A stretch of DNA of 64,000 nt from positions 62,001 to 126,000 of the forward strand of contig NZ_JACHXM010000004.1 in NCBI RefSeq assembly GCF_014192055.1. The letters are read 5' to 3'. Made by a program: the position numbers and the translations under genes. Of the stretch, positions 9,408-19,657 are shown piece after piece (within the stretch, counting starts at the first letter, position 1; each line of letters opens with the position of its first letter). The notes below the pieces were generated by a model. That model had not been told where the DNA came from. It did no database searches and worked only from the letters and a program-made list of their open reading frames with translations. The stretch is from Halomonas organivorans. GTDB taxonomy: Bacteria; Pseudomonadota; Gammaproteobacteria; Pseudomonadales; Halomonadaceae.

Positions 9408-10157
9408 TCACATGTAGAAGCTTTCCGCCAGCGAGCCGATGATCAGCTGCCAGCCGTCGACCAGTACGAACAGCATCAGCTTGAAGGGCAGCGAGATGGT
9501 GATCGGCGGTACCATCATCATCCCCAGGCCCATCAGGGTGCTGGCCACCACCAGGTCGATGATCAGGAAGGGAATGAAGATGGTGAAGCCGATCTGGAAG
9601 GCGGTCTTCAGCTCGCTGGTCACGAAGGAAGGCACCAGCACCCTGAGCGGCACGTCCTCGGGCCCCTGGAGCGGGCCGATATCGGCCAGGCGTGCGAACA
9701 GCGCCAGGTCGGGCTCTCGGGTCTGGGCCAGCATGAATTCCCGGAACGGGCCCTGGGCCTGGGTCAGGAACTCGGGGAAGGCGATGTCGCCGTTGGACAG
9801 CGGTACCCAGGCCTGGTCGTACACCTCGCCGAACACCGGCGCCATGATGAAGAAGGTCAGGAACAGCGCCAGGCCCAGCAGGATCTGATTGGGCGGCGTG
9901 GCCTGGGTGCCCATGGCGGTGCGCAGCAGGCTGAGCACGATGATGATGCGGGTGAAGCTGGTCATCATCAGCAGCGCCGCCGGCAGGAAGGCCAGCGAGC
10001 TGAGCAGCAGCAAAGTCTGCAGCGACAGCGACCAGCGCTGGCCGCCGTCCTCCATGGGCTGGCTGATCAGGCCGGGGATCTGCTGGGCCAGCGCCAGGCC
10101 GGGCAACAGCAGCAGCGCGAGGACCAGCCAGCGGGCGTGACGGGGGGAGAGCGTCAT
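9408..10157 (-). CDS. fliP: Flagellar export gate protein FliP
   Basis: 249 aa with an N-terminal cleavable signal sequence (basic start, long leucine-rich core, A-L-A-Q) and four later membrane segments. It contains the conserved [16 protein letters not shown] segment and the [10 protein letters not shown] motif. It forms the core of the export gate with FliQ and FliR. Its start overlaps the fliO stop by 4 nt, implying coupled translation. Confidence 0.96.
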   Translation of the reverse strand: MTLSPRHARWLVLALLLLPGLALAQQIPGLISQPMEDGGQRWSLSLQTLLLLSSLAFLPAALLMMTSFTRIIIVLSLLRTAMGTQATPPNQILLGLALFLTFFIMAPVFGEVYDQAWVPLSNGDIAFPEFLTQAQGPFREFMLAQTREPDLALFARLADIGPLQGPEDVPLRVLVPSFVTSELKTAFQIGFTIFIPFLIIDLVVASTLMGLGMMMVPPITISLPFKLMLFVLVDGWQLIIGSLAESFYM

Positions 10158-10588
10158 GAACGCCCCCGGCCGTTGCGACCCAGGCCGGCGTTATGGCGCA
10201 GCGCCTGGGCGAAGCGGGTGGCGAAGCCGTCGTCCGGGGATACCGGCGATTCGGCATCGGGCGCCGATGACTCGGGGGCGGGCATCTCATGCAGTTTGTT
10301 GACCTGGCCGCCGCCGACGCCCAGCACCAGCCAGGTCGACTCCACCTCGACGATCACCACTCGCTCGCGGTGGCCAATGCCGGTGCTGCCGATCAGCCGC
10401 GGGCGATGTCCCTGGCCACGGCTGGCACCGCCGAGGCGCCTGAGCAGCAGGCTGCAGCCCAGGATCACCACCAGCACCAGGGCCAGTGCCGCGGCCGTCT
10501 TGCCCAGGGTGGCCATGCCCATCAGGGCTTCACCGCCGGAGGCCAGGCCGTCGACGGTGGCGCTTGCGCTGGAGGCGGTCTCGCTCAT
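10154..10588 (-). CDS. fliO: Flagellar export assembly protein FliO
   Basis: 144 aa with one membrane segment (about residues 32-50) followed by a small cytoplasmic domain with [12 protein letters not shown] and W-L-V-L-G-V, typical of the FliO/YscJ-like accessory domain. FliO assists FliP assembly. It overlaps fliN and fliP by 4 nt each. The C-terminal 45 residues are acidic/basic low complexity. Confidence 0.9.
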   Translation of the reverse strand: MSETASSASATVDGLASGGEALMGMATLGKTAAALALVLVVILGCSLLLRRLGGASRGQGHRPRLIGSTGIGHRERVVIVEVESTWLVLGVGGGQVNKLHEMPAPESSAPDAESPVSPDDGFATRFAQALRHNAGLGRNGRGRS

Positions 10589-11097
10589 CGGTTCAGCTTC
10601 TGGACCCGCTCGGAGGGCGTGATGATCTCGGTGATGCGGATACCGTACTTGTCATCCACCACCACTACCTCGCCCTGGGCGATCAGATAGCCGTTGATCA
10701 GGATGTCCATGGGTTCGCCGGCCAGGCCCTCGAGCTCGATCACCGAGCCCTGTGCCAGCTCCAGCAGCTGCTTGATGGTCAGCTTGGTGCGGCCCAGCTC
10801 CACGGTCAGCTTGACCGGGATGTCCATGATCATCTCGAGATCGCGCGGCACCGGGCTGCCCTGGCTGTCCTGAAGCGGCCGGAAGACGCTCTCGCCGGCC
10901 GGCTGCGCCGGCGTGTCGTCAGCCTGTTCGCCCGCTGCCTCGTCGCCCTCGGTCGATTCGGAGGCGGCCTGTTCGGCCATGGCCGCCGCCCAGGGGTCCT
11001 CGTCCTCGTTGGGGGTCGCATCGCCCTCCTGTTCGGACATGGCGGCCGCCCACTCGTCGTCGAGTTTCCGATCGTCGGGCTTGTTGGGATCAGTCAT
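10585..11097 (-). CDS. fliN: Flagellar motor switch protein FliN
   Basis: 170 aa from the ATG at 11097. Residues 1-85 are an acidic, alanine-rich extension; residues about 90-168 are the SpoA/FliN domain (I-P-V-K-L-T-V-E-L-G-R-T-K-L-T-I-K-Q-L-L). FliN forms the lower C-ring and helps bind CheY-P and FliH. The chosen start M-T-D-P-N-K overlaps the fliM end by 8 nt. An in-frame extension to 11166 lies inside fliM and gives an implausible arginine/proline-rich leader. Confidence 0.94.
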   Translation of the reverse strand: MTDPNKPDDRKLDDEWAAAMSEQEGDATPNEDEDPWAAAMAEQAASESTEGDEAAGEQADDTPAQPAGESVFRPLQDSQGSPVPRDLEMIMDIPVKLTVELGRTKLTIKQLLELAQGSVIELEGLAGEPMDILINGYLIAQGEVVVVDDKYGIRITEIITPSERVQKLNR

Positions 11098-12133
11098 GCT
11101 TGGCTTCCTTGGGTTTCGGCTGGGCCGCCCTGACGAAGGCACTGGACGGCGCATGGCCTGCGGCATGGTCGAACAGGCGCAGCACCCTCAGGGCCCGCTG
11201 CTCGTGCTGGCTGCCGTATTCGCACTCCATCACCGGCACGCCGTCCACGCTGGCATTCACCGTCGCGGGCAGCTCCAGCGGCAGCACATCGCCCGTCTTG
11301 AGGGCCAGCACCTGGGCGATGCGGGAGGGAATGTCGGCGAAATTGGCCACCAGCTCGACCTCGGACTGCCGTAGCTCGCCGGCCATGCGCTTCGACCAGG
11401 TACCGTCCTGATCCTGATGACCGTCGTTGAGCGGATTGGTCAGCAGGTCGCGCAGCGGCTCGATCATCGAGTAGGGCATGCAGATCTGGAAGCTGCTGGC
11501 CAGGTTGCCCACCTCGAGGTTGAAGCTGGTGTTGACCACGATCTCGTTGGGCGAGTTGGTGATGTTGGCGAACTTCGACTGCATCTCGCTGCGCAGGAAG
11601 TTGATCTCCAGCGGATAGACCGACTTCCAGGATTCGCCGTAGGCGTCGATGGCCAGCTGCAGCAGGCGCTGGATGATGCGCTGCTCGGTGTTGGTGAACT
11701 CGCGGCCCTCGGACTTGGTCAGGAAACGACCGTCGCCGCCGAACAGGTTGTCCACCACCATGAACACCAGGCTGGGGGGAAAGACGATCAGCGCCGAGCC
11801 CTTGAGCGGCTTCATGGCGATCATGTTGATGTTGGTGGGCACCGGCACGTTGCGCGAGAAATCGCTGTAGCTCTGGTACTTCACCGAGTCCACGGTGATG
11901 TCGGCGCTGCGCCGGATCAGGTTGAACAACCCCATTCGGAAATAGCGGGCGAAGCGCTCGTTGATCATGTCCAGGGCATGCAGGCGCTCGCGAATGATCC
12001 GGTGCTGGGAGGCCGGATCGAAGGGACGCACCTGGGGCTGGCCGTCATTGCCGGCGCTGGGCTCGTCATCCCCGCTGACACCCTTGAGCAGGGCGTCGAT
12101 CTCGTCCTGGGAGAGCAGATCGTCTTGGGACAT
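11090..12133 (-). CDS. fliM: Flagellar motor switch protein FliM
   Basis: 347 aa. The N-terminal peptide L-S-Q-D-E-I-D-A-L-L is the CheY-P binding site. The CheC-like middle domain and the C-terminal SpoA domain that pairs with FliN follow. FliM sets rotation direction by relaying CheY-P binding to FliG. It lies 19 nt downstream of fliL and overlaps fliN. Confidence 0.97.
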   Translation of the reverse strand: MSQDDLLSQDEIDALLKGVSGDDEPSAGNDGQPQVRPFDPASQHRIIRERLHALDMINERFARYFRMGLFNLIRRSADITVDSVKYQSYSDFSRNVPVPTNINMIAMKPLKGSALIVFPPSLVFMVVDNLFGGDGRFLTKSEGREFTNTEQRIIQRLLQLAIDAYGESWKSVYPLEINFLRSEMQSKFANITNSPNEIVVNTSFNLEVGNLASSFQICMPYSMIEPLRDLLTNPLNDGHQDQDGTWSKRMAGELRQSEVELVANFADIPSRIAQVLALKTGDVLPLELPATVNASVDGVPVMECEYGSQHEQRALRVLRLFDHAAGHAPSSAFVRAAQPKPKEAKHD

Positions 12134-12152
12134 GGGTGTCGCGACCCCGGGG

Positions 12153-12635
12153 TTATTGCACGATGAATTCGGTGAACAGCACGTCCTCGATGGCCAGCTC
12201 CGGCTGCGTCTCGCTCATCGGGGCTTCGAGGGTGGCCTTCACCTGTTCGGCGAGGCGCTGCTTGTCTTCGGGCGTGGCCAGATCCGCGGCCTGCTGGCCG
12301 GACAACAGCATCAGCAGGCGGCTGCGCACCTCCGGCATGTGCGCCGTCAACAGCGCCTGGCTCTGCTCGTCGGGCACCTTGAGCGAGATGCCCGCGTACA
12401 GCAGGCGTGACCCGTAGTCGTCATCGGCCAGATTGACGGTGAAAGGCGCGATTTCCACGAAGATCGGCTCCTGGTACGCAGGCGCCGAGGGCTGCTGGGC
12501 AGCGACCTGCCCGTCGTCCTGCTGGTTGAAGGCCATGAACAGGGCCGCGGCCGCCGCCGAGGAGGCGAGCACGACCAGCACCACCAGCAGCCATAGCAGT
12601 TTCCGAGAGCCCGTACTGGATGTTGCCGTCGCCAT
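12153..12635 (-). CDS. fliL: Flagellar basal-body protein FliL
   Basis: 160 aa with one N-terminal membrane anchor (about residues 14-33) and a periplasmic FliL domain ending in the conserved V-L-F-T-E-F-I-V-Q. FliL surrounds the stator and supports torque. It is the first gene of the fliLMNOPQR operon. The 239-nt gap upstream to fliK should hold its promoter, but I could not identify a clear one. Confidence 0.94.
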   Translation of the reverse strand: MATATSSTGSRKLLWLLVVLVVLASSAAAAALFMAFNQQDDGQVAAQQPSAPAYQEPIFVEIAPFTVNLADDDYGSRLLYAGISLKVPDEQSQALLTAHMPEVRSRLLMLLSGQQAADLATPEDKQRLAEQVKATLEAPMSETQPELAIEDVLFTEFIVQ

Positions 12636-12710
12636 TGCCTTTCCTATGCTGAGCTATCTGCCGATAGCGGTGGATTATGCCGTCCGAGAGGCCGTCACGA
12701 TGATTCGAAC

Positions 12711-12729
12711 AGGCCCGATGAACGGGCCT
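12711..12729 (-). terminator. Possible hairpin terminator after fliK
   Basis: A 7-bp stem AGGCCCG (12711-12717) / CGGGCCT (12723-12729) with a 5-nt loop lies in the 239-nt gap between fliK and fliL, about 145 nt after the fliK stop. On the minus strand it is not followed by a U-run, so it may be an attenuator or a processing site rather than a strict terminator. Apart from this hairpin I see no other feature in 12636-12874. Confidence 0.35.
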
Positions 12730-12874
12730 AACTCCGGATTTTGCGGGTCGAGTGCAGCCTGTCGGACTTAACGCTGATCTGCTGCGACACCCGGGCTTTT
12801 GGCCAATGTCATTCGATCGGACGCGTTAAATAGCGGGCTATTCGCCTGGCCCGATCGATCAAATCCGGCCACTG

Positions 12875-14263
12875 CTAAGCGTAGAGATCGACCCGGCCGT
12901 CGAGCGGGATGTCCCGGCCTCTGGCCGACTCGCTGACCTGGGGCGCCAACGCAGTCTCGTCGTCCTCGCCGCTGCTCGAGCCGCCGGTGCCGGCGAATGA
13001 CTGGCCGTCGGCGTCGCCCTGCCGCTGCTCGCCTACCGAGGTCTCGCCAAGGGCGATGCCTTGTTCGGCCAGGGCTTCACGCAGCTGGGGAAGCGCCTGC
13101 TCGAGGGTCTGGCGAACCTGGGCATGGGCCGAGAGGAAGTGCGCCTGGGCGCCCTGGTCGCCGATCTTGAGCGTGACCGACAGCGGCCCCAGCTCGGCAG
13201 GGTGCAGCTTCATCTCGATGTGCTGTTCGCCGCCGCCGCGACCGAAGCGAATCAGCTGCTGGCCCAGCTGTCGGGGCCAGGCCGGGCTGTCGACCGGGGC
13301 GCTCAGTGTTGCCTGCTGCGGCGTGGCGGGGGCGCTGGCATTGCCGGGGGGCGTCATCGAGGCTGCCTGGTGACTGCTGCCCAGCGGGCCGGCCATGGGG
13401 GGCGGATGACCCTGGCCGCTGCCACCCTGGGGCTCGCGGCGTGCCGCGAGGGCCTCCAGCAGGGCTTGCGGTGAGGCCTGCGGCGAGGTCGTGGACGTCG
13501 CTGTCGCGTTGCCTTGGCCGCCGCTGGCCTGTTGGGTGGCCTCGGCACTGGCCAGCGCGGCCGCCGTGATGGCGGGCGCGTCGGCGCGTGCCTGGGCCGC
13601 CTGGAGCAGCGGATTGCTGGTCCCGGTGGCGGGGGCATTGGCCGCCGCCTGCCCGCCCTGCTGGGCGGTGGCGAGATCCCGGAGCGAGAGTGAGGAGGGC
13701 GCGAGCGCTGCGGCCGAGGCCGGCAGGGTCGTCGCCGTTGGCGCGCCACGGTTCCCGGACAGCGGCTGACCCGCGCCCTGGATCAGCGCCAGGCGCTGCA
13801 TGACCCCCTGCAGCTCGGCCGCCATCTCGGGGGACGCGGTCTCGTCGCCGCTGTCCATGGCCGGGTGGGCCTGCGACAGCGACACGCCGGACGCCCCGGA
13901 TAGCAGGTCCTGGAGCCCCTCCGGCAGCGTGTTCTCCCCGGCGGCGGAGGACAGCAGTGCCTGGAGTCGCTGCGCTAGCGCTTCGCTGTCGTCGGCCCGT
14001 GACAGCAGGGCCTGCAGCTCGTCGGGGATGGCCTGGCCACTGTCTTCCAGGGCCGTGACGGCACGCCGCAGGGCCTCGAGCGACGCCTGTGGGGCAGCCT
14101 CGGTCGGCGTGCCCTGGACCGCCTCGGCACCGGCCGCCGGCGACAGCGAGGCCAGCGCCTTGGCGAAGTCGGCGCCGGTGAGGACGCCGGCGGCTCCCTC
14201 TTTCGCGCCCTTCGATGCCGAGGCCTGGGAAGACGTCGCGGCGAGTATCTGCTGAATATCCAT
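12875..14263 (-). CDS. fliK: Flagellar hook-length control protein FliK
   Basis: 462 aa. The first ~320 residues are alanine-, glutamine- and serine-rich and poorly conserved, as expected of the molecular-ruler part. The C-terminal hook-length domain (about residues 325-415; H-I-E-M-K-L-H-P-A-E-L-G-P-L-S-V) is the substrate-switch module that acts on FlhB. It is the last gene of the fliFGHIJK operon, 19 nt after fliJ. A second FliK-type gene occurs at 43104. Confidence 0.93.
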   Translation of the reverse strand: MDIQQILAATSSQASASKGAKEGAAGVLTGADFAKALASLSPAAGAEAVQGTPTEAAPQASLEALRRAVTALEDSGQAIPDELQALLSRADDSEALAQRLQALLSSAAGENTLPEGLQDLLSGASGVSLSQAHPAMDSGDETASPEMAAELQGVMQRLALIQGAGQPLSGNRGAPTATTLPASAAALAPSSLSLRDLATAQQGGQAAANAPATGTSNPLLQAAQARADAPAITAAALASAEATQQASGGQGNATATSTTSPQASPQALLEALAARREPQGGSGQGHPPPMAGPLGSSHQAASMTPPGNASAPATPQQATLSAPVDSPAWPRQLGQQLIRFGRGGGEQHIEMKLHPAELGPLSVTLKIGDQGAQAHFLSAHAQVRQTLEQALPQLREALAEQGIALGETSVGEQRQGDADGQSFAGTGGSSSGEDDETALAPQVSESARGRDIPLDGRVDLYA

Positions 14264-14282
14264 GAGCCTTTTCCTCGCTGTC

Positions 14283-14738
14283 CTAGTAGCCGCTCGGCAC
14301 GGTGTTCCGGCGCAGCCAGCGCTGGGTCACCAGCTCGTCGGTGTCGCGCTGTTCGCGACGCTGTTCGGCTCGCCGCTGGGCGTCGGCCCGGCGCTCGGCG
14401 AGCGTGTCGTAGGAGCTCAGGCGGCGCTGCTCCTGCTGCCAGTGGCGCTGGCTGTGGGCCACGCGGCGGTGCTGCTCCTCCAGGGCCTGGCGGGCGCGCA
14501 CCAGGGCGTCGTCCAGCGAGGCCAGGAAGCGCTGGTAGTTGTGCATGCTGGCCGGATCGATGCCTTCGCGCAGCGCTACCTGTAGCTGGGCGGCGTATTC
14601 CGCCCGGTAGCGCTGCAGGGACTCCAGCTGGGCGACGATCTGGTCGACGCTGCGGCGATCGCCGGCGAGTCTCTGGCCGGCCAGGTCGCGGGCCTCGCGG
14701 GCCAGCTCGGTGAGGTTGTCCAGTGCGGTGCGGCTCAT
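14283..14738 (-). CDS. fliJ: Flagellar export chaperone FliJ
   Basis: 151 aa from the ATG at 14738, which overlaps the fliI stop by 4 nt; the longer frame to 14795 lies within fliI. The protein is almost wholly charged coiled coil (R/E/Q-rich), like FliJ, which inserts into the FliI hexamer and escorts chaperones to FlhA. It sits between fliI and fliK, the normal position. Confidence 0.92.
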   Translation of the reverse strand: MSRTALDNLTELAREARDLAGQRLAGDRRSVDQIVAQLESLQRYRAEYAAQLQVALREGIDPASMHNYQRFLASLDDALVRARQALEEQHRRVAHSQRHWQQEQRRLSSYDTLAERRADAQRRAEQRREQRDTDELVTQRWLRRNTVPSGY

Positions 14739-16129
14739 GACTTGCCTCCAAGGGCGCCGACGAGTGCCTGGCGCGAGGCATCGAGGTCGGCGCACTCTCC
14801 GATGCCTTGTTGCAGGAAGCCTTCCAGGGCCGGGTAACGATTCACCGCCTCGTCGAGGTGAGGATCGTGGCCCGGGTGGTAGGCGCCCACGCTGATCAGG
14901 TCGCGGTTGCGCTGATAGCGCGAGAACAGGCTCTTGAAGCGGCGAGCCTGATCGAGTTGGGGGGCATCGACGATGGCGGTCATCGCGCGGCTGATCGAGG
15001 CCTCGATGTCGATGGCCGGATAGTGGCCGGCCTCGGCCAGGGTGCGCGACAGCACCACGTGCCCGTCGAGAATGGCGCGTGCCGAGTCGGCGATCGGGTC
15101 CTGCTGATCGTCGCCCTCGGTGAGCACAGTGTAGAAGGCGGTGATCGAGCCGCCGCCGCGCTCGGCGTTGCCGGCGCGTTCCACCAGGCCCGGCAGCTTG
15201 GCGAACACCGAGGGCGGATAGCCCTTGGTGGCCGGCGGCTCGCCGATGGCCAGGGCGATCTCGCGCTGGGCCATGGCGTAGCGGGTCAGCGAGTCCATGA
15301 TCAGCAGCACGTTCTTGCCCTGATCGCGGAAGCCCTCGGCCAGCCGGGTGGCGTAGGCGGCGCCCTGCAGGCGCTGCAGCGGCGAGGTGTCGGCCGGCGC
15401 CGCCACCACCACGGCGCGGCGCCGGCCCTCGGCGCCGAGGATGTTGTCGATGAAGTCCTGGACCTCGCGGCCACGCTCGCCGATCAGTCCCACCACGATG
15501 ACGTCGGCCCGGGTATAGCGCGCCATCATGCCGAGCAGCACTGACTTGCCGACGCCCGAGCCGGCGAACAGCCCCATGCGCTGGCCGCGGCCGACGCTGA
15601 GCAGGGCGTTGATGGCGCGAATGCCGACATCGATCTGGGTGTCGATGGGCGCCCGGGACAGCGGATTGAGCGGCGGCGTGGCCAGCGGCGCCCGGGGCGC
15701 CTCGTCCAGCGGGCCCTGGTCGTCCAGCGGAGTGCCGTTGCCATCGACCACGCGCCCCAGCAGGCGCTCGCCGAGCGGAAAGCGACGGGCGGCATCGCCG
15801 GCACCGTCGCCCAGCGGCAAGACCCGGGCGCCGGGGCGCAGGCCGCTGATCTCGGCCAGCGGCATCAGGAACAGCCGTTCGCCGTCGAAGCCGACCACTT
15901 CGGCCTCGGCGAAGCGCTGCCCCGGTCGACCCTGGTCATCGGGCAGTTCGATGCGGCAAGCGTTGCCGAGCGCCACCTGCAGGCCCACCACCTCGATCAC
16001 CAGGCCGGTAGCGCGCACTACCCGGCCGCTGGCACGGCTGACCGGCAGCGGCTCGATACGGCGGCGCACGCCCTGCAGGGCACGCTGCCAGCCGGCCTGG
16101 TGACGATTGGTGAGCATGCCGTCGGTCAT
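14735..16129 (-). CDS. fliI: Flagellum-specific ATPase FliI
   Basis: 464 aa. Walker A G-S-G-V-G-K-S at residues 190-196; the R-G-R-E-V-Q-D-F and [17 protein letters not shown] (Walker B) segments follow, as in F1-beta-like export ATPases. It powers or primes export of axial substrates together with FliH and FliJ. It lies one base downstream of fliH. The N-terminus lacks an obvious extra domain and the length is usual. Confidence 0.97.
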   Translation of the reverse strand: MTDGMLTNRHQAGWQRALQGVRRRIEPLPVSRASGRVVRATGLVIEVVGLQVALGNACRIELPDDQGRPGQRFAEAEVVGFDGERLFLMPLAEISGLRPGARVLPLGDGAGDAARRFPLGERLLGRVVDGNGTPLDDQGPLDEAPRAPLATPPLNPLSRAPIDTQIDVGIRAINALLSVGRGQRMGLFAGSGVGKSVLLGMMARYTRADVIVVGLIGERGREVQDFIDNILGAEGRRRAVVVAAPADTSPLQRLQGAAYATRLAEGFRDQGKNVLLIMDSLTRYAMAQREIALAIGEPPATKGYPPSVFAKLPGLVERAGNAERGGGSITAFYTVLTEGDDQQDPIADSARAILDGHVVLSRTLAEAGHYPAIDIEASISRAMTAIVDAPQLDQARRFKSLFSRYQRNRDLISVGAYHPGHDPHLDEAVNRYPALEGFLQQGIGECADLDASRQALVGALGGKS

Positions 16130-16130
16130 C

Positions 16131-16901
16131 TCAGTCCTCGTCGGTGGAAGACGTTGGCGGCTGGCGCCGCCGCACCTGATCCTGGATCGCCTGCCAGCGG
16201 GTCTCCCAGGTCGCGTCCAGCTCGCCTCGGGCGCTGGTCACTCGGCAGCCACCGCGGGTCAGCTGGTCGTCGGGCTGCAGCTGCCAGCCGGCGGCCTCCA
16301 GCTCCTCGCCGAGGTGCTTGGTGACCAGGCGATGATCGAGGGGATGCAGCCACAGGCGCTGCTGGCCGATCAGCGGAGGCTCGCTGTGCAGCAGGGCGCG
16401 AATCAGCTCCAGCACCTGGCGCGGGCGCGCCTTGAGGGCTTCGCCGGCGAGCTGGCGACCGGTGGCCAGGGCCAGTTCGACCAGGTCTTCGGCCACGGCC
16501 TCGTCGAGGCTTTCCAGCGCCTCGTCGAAGTGCCGGGCCAGTGGCACCAGCGGCGCCAGGGTCTCCTCGGTACGCTGCTCGAGCTCCTCCCGAGCCTGGC
16601 GGCGGCCCTCCTCGAGCCCCTGGGCCAGCCCCTCGGCGTGGCCATCCTCGCGGCCTTCGCGCAGGCCCTGCTCATAGGCCTCGCGATGGGCCTGCTGGCG
16701 CAGCGCCTCGAGGGCTTGCTGCTGACGGCGTGCCTCCTGCTGGCGAGCCTGCTTGGCGGCTTCCTCGGGCGCGGGCGGTGCGTCGGGCTCGTCGCGCCGC
16801 TCGGGCGTGCGCAGCTCGCCCATGCGCCAGCGACGCCAGGGCTTGTCGGCACCGGTGTGGTGCTTGGCATCGGGATCAGACATGGCGCCGGGATCAGACA
16901 T
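16131..16901 (-). CDS. fliH: Flagellar export regulator FliH
   Basis: 256 aa. Long glutamate/glutamine/arginine-rich coiled coil (residues 40-130, with recurring G-x-x-x-G-like steps [13 protein letters not shown]) followed by a V-ATPase subunit E-like C-terminal domain. FliH dimers hold FliI at the C-ring. The start overlaps the fliG stop by 8 nt. A second methionine occurs at residue 7 and could be the real start. Confidence 0.92.
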   Translation of the reverse strand: MSDPGAMSDPDAKHHTGADKPWRRWRMGELRTPERRDEPDAPPAPEEAAKQARQQEARRQQQALEALRQQAHREAYEQGLREGREDGHAEGLAQGLEEGRRQAREELEQRTEETLAPLVPLARHFDEALESLDEAVAEDLVELALATGRQLAGEALKARPRQVLELIRALLHSEPPLIGQQRLWLHPLDHRLVTKHLGEELEAAGWQLQPDDQLTRGGCRVTSARGELDATWETRWQAIQDQVRRRQPPTSSTDED

Positions 16902-17895
16902 AGGTGTCGTCTCCGCCGCTCAGCACCACCTCGCCGGCGTCGGCCAGGCGGCGCACCACCTGCAGGATCGCCTTCTGCTCGGCCTCCACCTGGGAGACGC
17001 GGATCGGCCCGCGGGCGTCCATGTCCTCGCGCAGCAGGTCGGCGGCGCGCTGGGACATGTTGCGCAGGAACTTGTCCATGAGCGCCTCGTGGGAGCCCTT
17101 GAGGGCCACCACCAGCGAGTTGGTGTCGATCTCCTTGAGCACCAGCTGGATGCTGCGGTCGTCGAGGTCGATCATGTTCTCGAACAGGAACATCTCGTCG
17201 ATGATCTTCTGGGCCAGGTCCTCGCTGTGCGAGCGCACCGTCTCGATGGCGGCCTCTTCCTGGTGGCTGTTCATCAGGTTGAGGATCTCGGCCGCGGTGC
17301 GCGCGCCGCCCATCTTGCTGCGCTTGAGATTCTGACCGTCGAGCATGCTGGTCAGCACCTCGGTGAGCTCCTGCAGCGCCGCCGGCTGCACGCCGCTGAA
17401 GGTGGCGATACGCAGCACCACGTCGTTGCGCAGCTTGTCGTCGAACATCTCCAGCACGTCGGCGGCCTGGTGGCGCTCGAGGTGGATCAGGATGGTGGCG
17501 ATGATCTGCGGATGCTCGTCGCGGATCAGCTCGGCCACCATCGAGGCTTCCATCAGGTTGAGGGCGTCGATGCCCGAGCTGGTGCCCGAGGTCTCCATGA
17601 CGTCCTCGATCAGGCTCGAGGCACGCTCGCTGCCCAACGCCTTGGTCAGCACCGAGCGGATGTGCTCGCTGGAGTTGAGGTTCAGCGCGATGAACTCTTC
17701 GGTCTCGGTGTTGAAGTCCTGCAGCACCTGGCGCATCTCCTCGTGGGAGACCTGGGTCATCGTGGCCATCTCGATGCTCAGCTGCTGCACCTCCTTGGCC
17801 GACATGTGCTTGAAGACCTCGGCGGCGCTGTCCTCGTCCAGCGCCAGCAGCAGGATGGCACTGCGCCGCAGGCCGGTCATCGCTTTACTCGTCAT
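16894..17895 (-). CDS. fliG: Flagellar motor switch protein FliG
   Basis: 333 aa. The N-terminal domain contacts FliF (R-R-S-A-I-L-L-L-A-L-D-E-D-S-A-A-E-V-F-K-H); the middle part has the E-H-P-Q armadillo motif (R-D-E-H-P-Q-I-I-A-T-I-L); and the C-terminal domain carries the charged torque helix (D-D-R-S-I-Q-L-V-L-K-E-I-D). FliG converts stator force into rotation. It overlaps the fliF end by 11 nt. A second in-frame methionine at residue 6 is an alternative start. Confidence 0.97.
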   Translation of the reverse strand: MTSKAMTGLRRSAILLLALDEDSAAEVFKHMSAKEVQQLSIEMATMTQVSHEEMRQVLQDFNTETEEFIALNLNSSEHIRSVLTKALGSERASSLIEDVMETSGTSSGIDALNLMEASMVAELIRDEHPQIIATILIHLERHQAADVLEMFDDKLRNDVVLRIATFSGVQPAALQELTEVLTSMLDGQNLKRSKMGGARTAAEILNLMNSHQEEAAIETVRSHSEDLAQKIIDEMFLFENMIDLDDRSIQLVLKEIDTNSLVVALKGSHEALMDKFLRNMSQRAADLLREDMDARGPIRVSQVEAEQKAILQVVRRLADAGEVVLSGGDDTYV

Positions 17896-19657
17896 GTTTG
17901 CTCATCCAGCCGCGGACGATCATGGCCACCATGCGTGGATCCTCCTGGGCCATTTCCCGCAGGTCGTTGAGGTTCTGTTCGTAGGCGGTCGCCCGGCGCT
18001 TGCGACGCCGCGGAGAGCCTTCGCCGTCCTCCGCTTCGCCGTCGCCCCCGGCCTCTCCGTCGACGTCGTCACGTTCGTCGTCGTCATCGCCGACTCGGGC
18101 CTGGAAGCCCGGGGCCGGTGGCGCGGCGGCCGGCAGCGGCCGTTCGGTGTAGCGACGGATGAAGGGCCGCAGGATCAGCAGGTAGAGCAGCAGCAAGGCG
18201 ATGCCCACCAGCAGGTAGCGGCCCAGGGTGAAGGCGAGCTGCTGAACGTCCGGACGCTGCCACCAGTCCGGCTCGTTGGCCGTCGCGTCGTCCTTGGCGA
18301 AGGGGCTGTTGACCACCGCCACCTGGTCGCCGCGGGCCTCGGAGAAGCCCATGGCCTGGCGTACCAGGCGCTCGATCTGGGCCATCTCCTCGTCATCGAG
18401 CGGCGTGGGCGCGAGCTCGCCGGTCGCTTCGTCGAGGGCCTCGCGGTAGTTGACCACCACGGCCGCCGAGAGGCGTTCCACGCGCCCGCGGCGGTGCTGG
18501 ACGTGCGATACCTGGCGGTCGACCTCGTAGTTGATCACGTCGTCGCGGCTCATCCGCCGGTCGGCATTGGTCGCGGCGCCGTCGCCCGCGGTGTCCTGCG
18601 TCTGGGTGTTCTGGCCCTGCGCATCCTGTCCCTGGGCCGCGTCGCCGGTGCCTGCGTCGATCGGGGAGGGCGCCGTGCCGGGCGGGGTATTGCTCAGCGC
18701 GCCGGGGATGCCGCTGGCCAGGTCGCCGGCGCCGTTGAGGTCGAGGCTGGTCTGACGGCTGCGCACCGCCGCCTCGTTGGGCGGCTGGTTGGGGCCGTAG
18801 CTCTCCGAGGTTTCCTCGCGCTGGGAGAAGTCGAGTTCGGCGGTGACCTGGGCCTCGATGTTCCGGCGGCCGAGAATCGGCGCCAGGATGGTCTCGATGC
18901 GCCGCCGGTAGGCGCGCTCCACCTCGGCGACGTAGTCCAGCTGGGTGCCGTCGAGGCCCATGCCGCCGCCGTCGGGGGTGGAGAGCAAGCGTCCGCCCTG
19001 GTCGACCACGGTGACCGCCTCGGCGGGCAGGTCGGGCACGCTGCTCGAGACCATGTGCACGATGGCGTTGACCTGCCCTTCGCCGAGGGTGCGGCCGGGG
19101 TGCAGGGTCAGCACCACCGAGGCCTTGGCCGGCTCGCGACGGCGCACGAACACCGAGTCCTTGGCCAGCGCCAGGTGGACGCGAGCCCCGGCGACCGGCC
19201 CCAGCGATTCCATGGAGCGGGCCAGCTCGCCCTCGAGGCCGCGCTGGTAGTTGACCTGTTCGGCGAACTGGCTGATCCCGAAGGCCTGGTTCTCCATCAG
19301 CTCCAGGCCGACGTTGCCGCCCTCGGGCAGGCCCTGTGCCGCCAGCTGCAGGCGCAGGGTGTGGACCTGTTCGGCGGGCACCAGCAGGGCCTGCCCGCCC
19401 TGGCTGAAGCGGTAGGGCACGTTGCGGCTGTCCAGCTCGCCGATGATGCTCCCGCCGTCGGCCTCGCTGAGGTTGCTGTAGAGCACTCGGTAGTCGGGGC
19501 TGCGCGCCCACAGCAGCAGCGCGACCGCCACGGCGATCACGGCGGCGCCGACGATCAGCAGGGCGATCAGGGGGCTGCCGCGCAGTTGCTGGGTCAGCTG
19601 CGACAAGGAGAACGACTGGGCCCTTGGGTTGCCGGTGGCGGAGGCGCCACTGCTCAT
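17885..19657 (-). CDS. fliF: Flagellar MS-ring protein FliF
   Basis: 590 aa with an N-terminal membrane segment (about residues 29-49), a YscJ-like ring-building domain and a second membrane segment near residues 475-495. The C-terminal tail that binds FliG is present. FliF multimers form the MS ring on which the flagellum is built. First gene of the fliFGHIJK operon, divergent from fliE. Confidence 0.96.
   Translation of the reverse strand: MSSGASATGNPRAQSFSLSQLTQQLRGSPLIALLIVGAAVIAVAVALLLWARSPDYRVLYSNLSEADGGSIIGELDSRNVPYRFSQGGQALLVPAEQVHTLRLQLAAQGLPEGGNVGLELMENQAFGISQFAEQVNYQRGLEGELARSMESLGPVAGARVHLALAKDSVFVRRREPAKASVVLTLHPGRTLGEGQVNAIVHMVSSSVPDLPAEAVTVVDQGGRLLSTPDGGGMGLDGTQLDYVAEVERAYRRRIETILAPILGRRNIEAQVTAELDFSQREETSESYGPNQPPNEAAVRSRQTSLDLNGAGDLASGIPGALSNTPPGTAPSPIDAGTGDAAQGQDAQGQNTQTQDTAGDGAATNADRRMSRDDVINYEVDRQVSHVQHRRGRVERLSAAVVVNYREALDEATGELAPTPLDDEEMAQIERLVRQAMGFSEARGDQVAVVNSPFAKDDATANEPDWWQRPDVQQLAFTLGRYLLVGIALLLLYLLILRPFIRRYTERPLPAAAPPAPGFQARVGDDDDERDDVDGEAGGDGEAEDGEGSPRRRKRRATAYEQNLNDLREMAQEDPRMVAMIVRGWMSKHDE

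Noticed and set aside
12660..12667. GCCGATAG on the plus strand in the fliK-fliL gap, like a sigma-28 -10 box
   Set aside because: No TAAAG/TCAAG-type box lies 11 nt upstream, and the direction points away from fliL towards no gene.
12694..12729. A GTTCGAATC-like string on the minus strand, like a tRNA T-arm
   Set aside because: No acceptor stem, D-arm or anticodon arm can be built around it; the flanking hairpin is too short and wrongly placed. It is not a tRNA or a clear tRNA remnant.
18393..19511. Long minus-strand frame of ~370 codons inside fliF
   Set aside because: R/G/P-rich shadow of fliF in another frame, no recognisable domain.
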